In this document: piece after piece, positions 59,113-64,000 of the stretch | Layout: the number at the start of each line of letters is the position of its first letter | Position numbering within the stretch: the stretch's first letter is position 1 | NCBI RefSeq assembly: GCF_050789285.1 | Contig: NZ_JBOUVX010000001.1 | Span: forward strand, 1,240,001 to 1,304,000 | Direction of reading: 5' to 3' | DNA length: 64,000 nucleotides | From: CAVPWP01 sp050789285 | GTDB lineage: Bacteria; Pseudomonadota; Alphaproteobacteria; Rhodobacterales; Rhodobacteraceae | Translations under genes and position numbers: made by a program | Notes under the pieces: generated by a model | What the model saw: the letters and a program-made list of their open reading frames with translations, nothing else | Told to the model about the DNA's origin: nothing | Databases searched by the model: none

Positions 59113-61455
59113 ATGGCGGGACTGGGCAGCGTGCTGGGCAGCATCTCTGCAGGGGTAACCCTCGGCCTTCGCATCGGCGTGGCGCCGGTGCTTTTGTCGG
59201 CCGGCGCGGTCTCTTTCGTTCCGGCCGCGGCATTTGCCCAGACCTTCGAGTTCGACCGCTTCGTGGTCGAGGGCAACCAGAGGATCGAGCCCGCCTCGGT
59301 CCTGAGCTTCGCCGGCCTCGCGCCGGGCCAGACGCTGTCGGCCGGTCAGGTCAACGACGCGCTGCAGCGGGTGATCGCCTCGGGCTTCTTCGAAACGGTC
59401 GAGTTCGAGCCGCGTGGCGACACGCTTGTGATCCGCGTCGTCGAACGCCCGACGATCAGCGCGATCAGCATCGAGGGCAACGCCCGCATCGACGACGAAG
59501 ACCTATTGCCGCTGCTGACCTCGGCGGGCTCGCGCGTCTTCACGGCCGATGCCGCCGAAGCCGACGCGCAGGCCATCATCTCGGCCTACGAGGCGCGCGG
59601 GCGCTTCGTAGCCAGCGTCACGCCCAAGATCATCCGCCGCCCCGACAACCGTGTCGATCTGGTCTTCGAGGTGGTCGAGGGCAACGTGGTCGAGATCGAG
59701 CGGATCTCGTTCGTCGGCAACACCCAGTTCTCGGACCGCCGGCTGCGGCGCGTGCTTGCCAGCAAGCAGGCGGGCCTTCTGCGCAGCCTCGTGTCCAGCG
59801 ACACCTTCGTGGCCGACCGCATCGCCTTCGACCGCCGGCTTCTGACCGACTTCTACCAGTCGCGCGGCTTCATCGATTTCGTGGTGCTCGACGTCGCCAG
59901 CGAGTTCTCGCGCGAACGCAACGCGACCTTCCTGACCTTCACCGTGCGGGAAGGGCAGAAATTCGAGTTCAACAACATCCGGGTGTCGACCCTGCTGCCC
60001 GAGGTCGTCCTGCCCGAGTTCGAGCGGGTCGTGAACATCCGCGCCGGACAGACCTATTCGCCGGTGGCGATCCAGAACCTGATCGACCGGCTCGAGAACG
60101 TGGCGACGAACAACCAGCTCGATTTCGTGCGGGTCGATCCGGTGATCACGCGCGACGACCGCAACCAGACGGTCAACGTCGACTTCCAGCTTGTGCGCGG
60201 ACCCCGCATCTTCGTCGAGCGGATCGACATCGAGGGCAACGCCACCACGCTTGACCAGGTGATCCGCCAGCAGTTCCGGGTGGTCGAAGGCGATCCCTTC
60301 AACCCGCGCGAGATCCAGCGCGCGACCGAACGCATCCGCGCGCTTGGCTTCTTCGAGACGGCCGAGGTCGACACCCGCCAGGGCTCGGCGCCCGACCAGG
60401 TGCTGGTCGACGTCAACGTGGTCGAGCAGCCCACCGGTTCGCTGTCCTTCGGGGCAAGCTATTCGGTCGACGACGGCATCGGGTTCATCATTGGCTTCTC
60501 GGAACGCAACTTCCTTGGCCGGGGCCAGACGCTCAGCTTCGATATCGCGGCGGGCGCGCAGAACGCGAATTCGCAGATCACCTTCATCGAGCCCTTCTTC
60601 CTGGGGCGCGACCTGAGCTTCCGGTTCAACGCCTATTACACCGAAAGCAGCTTCGACAACGTCAGCTACAACACCCGCCGCGTGGGCCTGACGCCCAGCC
60701 TGACCTTCCCGCTGAACGAGGCCGCGCGGCTGACGGTGGGCTACGAAATCAGCAAGGACTCGATCCTTGACGTCGACGAAGGCGCCTCGCCGATCCTGCA
60801 GGAAGAAGAGGGCAGCACCTACACCAGTTCGGTGTCCTACCTCCTGTCCTACGACTCGCGCCGCACGGGGCTTTTCCCCTTCGGCGGCTATCGCCTGACC
60901 TTCGGCCAGGAGTTCGCCGGCCTCGGCGGCGACAATACCTTCATCCGCACGACCGCCCGCGCCTATGCCGAGCGCGACGTGCTGGGCGAGGAAGTGACCC
61001 TGAGCACGTACCTCGAAGGCGGCGCGCTCAACTGGTTCGACGGCGACAGCACCGTGATCAACCGCTTCAATTCGTCCTCGAACGCGCTGCGCGGCTTCGC
61101 CAGCCGGGGGATCGGTCCGCGCGACACCAATGCCGAGATCGACGACGTCCTGGGCGGCAACTACTACATGGTCTTCGGCGTCGAGGCCGAGTTCCCCCTG
61201 GGCCTGCCCGAGGAATACGGCATCACAGCCGGGGTCTTCTTCAACGCGGGCTCGGTCTGGGGCCTCGACAACACCGACGGGGCGGGCGGGCCGGATTCGG
61301 TGGACGACAGCTTCGAACTGCGAAGCGCCGCGGGCGTTTCGATCTTCTGGACCACGCCCCTTGGTCCGCTGCGCCTCGATTTCTCGCAGCCGATCGACTC
61401 GAATCCGCTCGACGAGACGCAGAACTTCAACCTTTCCGTCTCGACCCGGTTCTGA
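59113..61455 (+). CDS. bamA: Outer-membrane protein assembly factor BamA
   Basis: A 780-residue Omp85 protein. A signal peptide is followed by five POTRA domains (about residues 45-420, first FEFDRFVVEGNQRIEPASVL) and a 16-strand beta-barrel ending in the outer-membrane signature Phe (SVSTRF). The L6 loop motif appears as VFGVEAEFPLGLPEEYG near 690. It is the core of the BAM insertion machine. Its stop overlaps the Skp start. Confidence 0.95.
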   Translation: MAGLGSVLGSISAGVTLGLRIGVAPVLLSAGAVSFVPAAAFAQTFEFDRFVVEGNQRIEPASVLSFAGLAPGQTLSAGQVNDALQRVIASGFFETVEFEPRGDTLVIRVVERPTISAISIEGNARIDDEDLLPLLTSAGSRVFTADAAEADAQAIISAYEARGRFVASVTPKIIRRPDNRVDLVFEVVEGNVVEIERISFVGNTQFSDRRLRRVLASKQAGLLRSLVSSDTFVADRIAFDRRLLTDFYQSRGFIDFVVLDVASEFSRERNATFLTFTVREGQKFEFNNIRVSTLLPEVVLPEFERVVNIRAGQTYSPVAIQNLIDRLENVATNNQLDFVRVDPVITRDDRNQTVNVDFQLVRGPRIFVERIDIEGNATTLDQVIRQQFRVVEGDPFNPREIQRATERIRALGFFETAEVDTRQGSAPDQVLVDVNVVEQPTGSLSFGASYSVDDGIGFIIGFSERNFLGRGQTLSFDIAAGAQNANSQITFIEPFFLGRDLSFRFNAYYTESSFDNVSYNTRRVGLTPSLTFPLNEAARLTVGYEISKDSILDVDEGASPILQEEEGSTYTSSVSYLLSYDSRRTGLFPFGGYRLTFGQEFAGLGGDNTFIRTTARAYAERDVLGEEVTLSTYLEGGALNWFDGDSTVINRFNSSSNALRGFASRGIGPRDTNAEIDDVLGGNYYMVFGVEAEFPLGLPEEYGITAGVFFNAGSVWGLDNTDGAGGPDSVDDSFELRSAAGVSIFWTTPLGPLRLDFSQPIDSNPLDETQNFNLSVSTRF

Positions 61456-62057
61456 TGCGTCGCTGGGCGTCCGTCGTCGCCGCTCTCGCGCTGGCCCTGC
61501 CGGGGCCGGCGGCGGCGCAGGACCCGATCGCGGTGCCCTCGCCGATCCTCACGATCGATCAGGATCGGCTGTTCGAGGAAACCCGGCTGGGCCAGCACAG
61601 CACGCGCGAGATCGACGCGGCCGCCGAGGCGCTGACCGACGAGAACCGCCGGATCGAGGAAGACCTGCGCGCCGAGGAAATCTCGCTGACCGAGCGTCGC
61701 GGGTCGATGTCGGCCGAGGAATTCGCGGGTCTCGCCGATGCCTTCGACGCCAAGGTGCAGGCGATCCGGGCCGAGCAGGACGCCAAGGCCCGCGCCCTTG
61801 CCAGCCGCCAGGAAGAGGCGCGCCAGGCCTTCTTCGTGGAGGTGGCCGAGATCCTGTCCGAGATCGTGCGCGAGGAAGGCGCGGTCGTGATCCTTGACCG
61901 GCGGGATGTCTTCCTGTCGGCCGACCGGATCGACATCACCGACCAGGCGATCGCGCGCATCAACGCCGCTGGGCGGCAAACGCCCGCCGCGCCCGCACCC
62001 GCCACACCCGCACCCGACCCCGTGCCCGACCCTGTGCCCCCGCCCGCGGACCAATAG
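61455..62057 (+). CDS. OmpH/Skp-family periplasmic chaperone
   Basis: A 200-residue protein with a signal peptide (LALALPGPAAAQ). The body is a long helical hairpin (ALTDENRRIEEDLRAEEI; FDAKVQAIRAEQDAKARAL), typical of Skp, which holds unfolded outer-membrane proteins. The last 25 residues form a Pro/Ala/Asp tail (PAPATPAPDPVPDPV) not typical of Skp. It lies directly after bamA as usual. Confidence 0.85.
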   Translation: MRRWASVVAALALALPGPAAAQDPIAVPSPILTIDQDRLFEETRLGQHSTREIDAAAEALTDENRRIEEDLRAEEISLTERRGSMSAEEFAGLADAFDAKVQAIRAEQDAKARALASRQEEARQAFFVEVAEILSEIVREEGAVVILDRRDVFLSADRIDITDQAIARINAAGRQTPAAPAPATPAPDPVPDPVPPPADQ

Positions 62058-62117
62058 GCTTGTGCCCTGTCCGCGCCGTTGCTACGCAAGCGGAACCACC
62101 GATCTGACGGGACAGAG

Positions 62118-62573
62118 ATGACCGAGACACGCAGCGCAGACATCGACCTGATCCAGCGGATCATTCCCCACCGCTATCCCTTCCTTCTGGTCGACAAGGT
62201 CATCGGGATCGAAGGCGCCGAACGCTGCGTCGGCATCAAGAACGTGACCATGAACGAGCCGCAGTTCACCGGCCACTTCCCGCAGACCCCGGTCTTTCCC
62301 GGCGTCCTGCTGGTCGAGGCGATGGCCCAGACCGCGGCCGTCATGGTGGGGGTGGACAAGAACCTCGCTGATACCGGCACGCTGGTTTATTTCATGGGGA
62401 TCGACGCCGCCAAGTTCCGGCGCAAGGTCGTCCCCGGCGATACGCTGCGCCTCGAGATCGAGACCAAGCGCGGCGGCGGAAAGGTCTGGAAATTCGCGGG
62501 TCGCGCCATGGTCGACGGCGAACTGGCCTGCGAGGCCGAGTTCACCGCGATGATGGACCTTCCGAAGGCCTGA
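62118..62573 (+). CDS. fabZ: 3-hydroxyacyl-ACP dehydratase FabZ
   Basis: A 151-residue hot-dog enzyme. HRYPFLLVDKVIG near residue 17, the catalytic His in FTGHFPQTPVFPGVLLVEAM, and the catalytic Glu at its end are present. ATG 62118 is chosen; the longer frame adds an unrelated leader. It supplies saturated acyl chains and sits next to lpxA, as in other Gram-negatives. Confidence 0.94.
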   Translation: MTETRSADIDLIQRIIPHRYPFLLVDKVIGIEGAERCVGIKNVTMNEPQFTGHFPQTPVFPGVLLVEAMAQTAAVMVGVDKNLADTGTLVYFMGIDAAKFRRKVVPGDTLRLEIETKRGGGKVWKFAGRAMVDGELACEAEFTAMMDLPKA

Positions 62574-62577
62574 TCTC

Positions 62578-63375
62578 ATGTCCGTCCACCCCGAGGCGCA
62601 CATCCACCCCACGGCGATCGTCGACGCGGGCGCCGTTGTCGGCTCCGGCGCCGAGGTCGGCCCTTTCTCGGTCATCGGCCCCGAGGTGACGCTGGGACCG
62701 GGCGTCGTGGTGAAAAGCCACGCCGTCGTGACCGGCGCGACCGACGTGGGGGAGGGCACGGTGATCTTTCCTTTCGCCTCGCTGGGCGAGATTCCCCAGG
62801 ACCTGAAGTTCCGCGGCGAACGGACACGGCTTGTGATCGGCCGGCGCAACCGCATCCGCGAAGGTGTCACGATGAACACCGGGACAGAAGGCGGCGGCGG
62901 CGTCACGCGCGTGGGCGACGACTGCCTGTTCATGACCGGCGCGCATGTCGGCCACGACGCGCAGGTGGGCGACCGCGTCATCGTGGCGAACCAGTCGGCG
63001 ATCGCGGGGCATTGCGTCATCGGCGACGACGTGATCATCGGCGGCCTCGTCGGCATCCACCAGTTCGTCCGCATCGGCCGCGGCGCCTTCATCGGCGCCG
63101 TCGCCATGGTGACGAACGACGTCATTCCCTATGGCATGGTCCACGCGCCCCGGGGCGAGCTCGAGGGGCTGAACCTCGTCGGCCTCAAGCGCCGGGGCCT
63201 CGCGCGCGAGGATATCCATGCCCTGCGCGCGGCCTACCAGACGCTGGCCCAGGGCGAGGGCGCCTTCCTCGACCGCGCCCGCCGCCTGAACGACGAGACC
63301 GACAATCCCTTCGTCCGCGAGATCGCCGAATTCATCCTGGCCGACTCGGGTCGCTCGTTCCTGACGCCGGGGTAG
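62578..63375 (+). CDS. lpxA: UDP-N-acetylglucosamine acyltransferase LpxA
   Basis: A 265-residue left-handed beta-helix enzyme, first step of lipid A synthesis. Hexapeptide repeats start at IHPTAIVDAGAVVGSG; the catalytic His is in MTGAHVGHDAQVGD near residue 122. The C-terminal helical region (GLKRRGLAREDIHALR) is normal. It starts 4 bp after fabZ. Confidence 0.95.
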   Translation: MSVHPEAHIHPTAIVDAGAVVGSGAEVGPFSVIGPEVTLGPGVVVKSHAVVTGATDVGEGTVIFPFASLGEIPQDLKFRGERTRLVIGRRNRIREGVTMNTGTEGGGGVTRVGDDCLFMTGAHVGHDAQVGDRVIVANQSAIAGHCVIGDDVIIGGLVGIHQFVRIGRGAFIGAVAMVTNDVIPYGMVHAPRGELEGLNLVGLKRRGLAREDIHALRAAYQTLAQGEGAFLDRARRLNDETDNPFVREIAEFILADSGRSFLTPG

Positions 63376-63381
63376 GGGCCG

Positions 63382-64000
63382 GTGCTGGCGCTGATCGCGG
63401 GGCAGGGGGCGCTGCCCGCCCTGGTCCTTCGGCGCCGCCCCGACGCCCTGGTGTGCGAGCTTGCGGGCTTCCCCTCGGGCCTTGCCGCCAGCCGGACCTT
63501 CCGCATCGAACGCCTGGGCGCGTTCCTTCAGGACCTGCGGACCGCCGGCGTGACCGAGGTCTGCCTGGCCGGCCGCGTCGGCCGGCCGCGGCTCGACCCG
63601 GCGGCGATCGACACCGCGACGCTTCCCCTCGTGCCGCGCATGATGGCGGCGCTGGCCCAGGGCGACGACGCGGCCCTGCGGCTTGTGCTCGCCTTCTTCG
63701 AAGAGGCGGGCTTCGCCATCCGCGCCGCCCACGACCTTGTCCCCGAGGTTCTGCCCTCCGAAGGCGTCCTGACCGGGGCCGCCCCCGGCCCCACGGTCGA
63801 GCGCGATCTCGCCCGGGCGCGCGCGGCCCATGCCGCGCTTGGCGCGGCCGACGTGGGCCAGGCGGTCGTCGTCGCCGAAGGCCAGGTCATCGCGGTCGAG
63901 GCGCTGCCCGGTACCGACTGGATGCTGACCTCGCTTCTGGCGCGCGATCCGGTCTTCGCGCCCACCGGCGGGCTTTTCGACGACCCGCTCGGCGTGGCGG
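63382..64000 (+). CDS. lpxI: UDP-2,3-diacylglucosamine pyrophosphatase LpxI, partial
   Basis: A frame open to the window end (206 codons seen). It starts at GTG 63382, 6 bp after lpxA. LALIAGQGALPALVLR, RIERLGAFLQDLRTAG with VCLAGRVGRPRL, and VVAEGQVIAVEALPGTDWML match LpxI (DUF1009), the alphaproteobacterial replacement for LpxH. It makes lipid X from UDP-diacylglucosamine. lpxB probably follows outside. Confidence 0.92.
   Translation, partial: MLALIAGQGALPALVLRRRPDALVCELAGFPSGLAASRTFRIERLGAFLQDLRTAGVTEVCLAGRVGRPRLDPAAIDTATLPLVPRMMAALAQGDDAALRLVLAFFEEAGFAIRAAHDLVPEVLPSEGVLTGAAPGPTVERDLARARAAHAALGAADVGQAVVVAEGQVIAVEALPGTDWMLTSLLARDPVFAPTGGLFDDPLGVA

Noticed and set aside
1..64000. CRISPR arrays, rRNA genes and intact tRNA genes
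   Set aside because: No regularly spaced repeats, rRNA sequence or complete cloverleaf were recognised by eye; only the tRNA-Arg 3' half was found.

Overview
The window looks like a chromosome segment of a GC-rich alphaproteobacterium, most likely in the Rhodobacterales. The reasons are strong GC bias in third codon positions, the order pyrH-frr-uppS-cdsA-dxr-rseP-bamA-skp-fabZ-lpxA-lpxI, LpxI in place of LpxH, a GlpVSTPQU-type glycerol transporter, an IalB-family protein and a TTAA-N7-TTAA CtrA-type site. This is inferred from gene content; no species can be named.

Layout. (1) 0.1-6.1 kb, minus strand: a six-gene glycerol-type ABC importer operon. (2) 6.3-12.1 kb: an accessory, visibly less GC-rich stretch. 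It holds an orphan glycoside-hydrolase-like protein with a hydrophobic C-terminal tail, four tiny helical proteins sharing a motif, an unknown gene, an IS6-family transposase pseudogene with three in-frame TAG codons, and the 3' half of a tRNA-Arg(CCG) gene that looks like an attachment-site scar. (3) 12.3-14.5 kb: chrB-chrA chromate resistance. (4) 14.9-23.2 kb, minus strand: a compact, largely overlapping group of MFS transporter, gamma-glutamyltransferase-like enzyme, FemAB-like GNAT, thioesterase, acyl-AMP ligase fused to a carrier protein, and a divergent cytochrome P450. This is my best candidate for an undescribed small-molecule pathway. (5) 23.7-35.8 kb: a DUF4239 membrane protein, a lipoprotein built from an internal duplication, homospermidine synthase with a divergent AraC regulator, an arylsulfatase followed by a DUF2092 protein and a tiny exported protein, a hydrolase, a DsbA-like thioredoxin-fold protein and a DUF882 peptidase-like protein.

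(6) 36-47 kb: an L,D-transpeptidase followed by lpxD, a dedicated acyl carrier protein and a ketoacyl synthase; an IalB-like protein; a possible pair of small RNAs; a HerA-like ATPase; a CorC/CNNM protein; xerD with an unknown partner. (7) 47.2-53.1 kb: aroK-aroB, an M50 protease with CBS domains, ssb, a lytic transglycosylase whose end overlaps a convergent AraC gene, and miaA. (8) 53.2-64 kb, plus strand: the envelope operon. It joins UMP kinase and ribosome recycling to undecaprenyl-PP, CDP-diacylglycerol and isoprenoid synthesis, RseP, BamA, Skp, FabZ and early lipid A enzymes. The last gene, lpxI, runs off the window.

The segment is dominated by envelope construction (lipid A, peptidoglycan, outer-membrane assembly), with accessory material concentrated between about 6 and 23 kb. 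The dense overlapping reading frames on opposite strands are mostly by-products of the high GC content and were left out.
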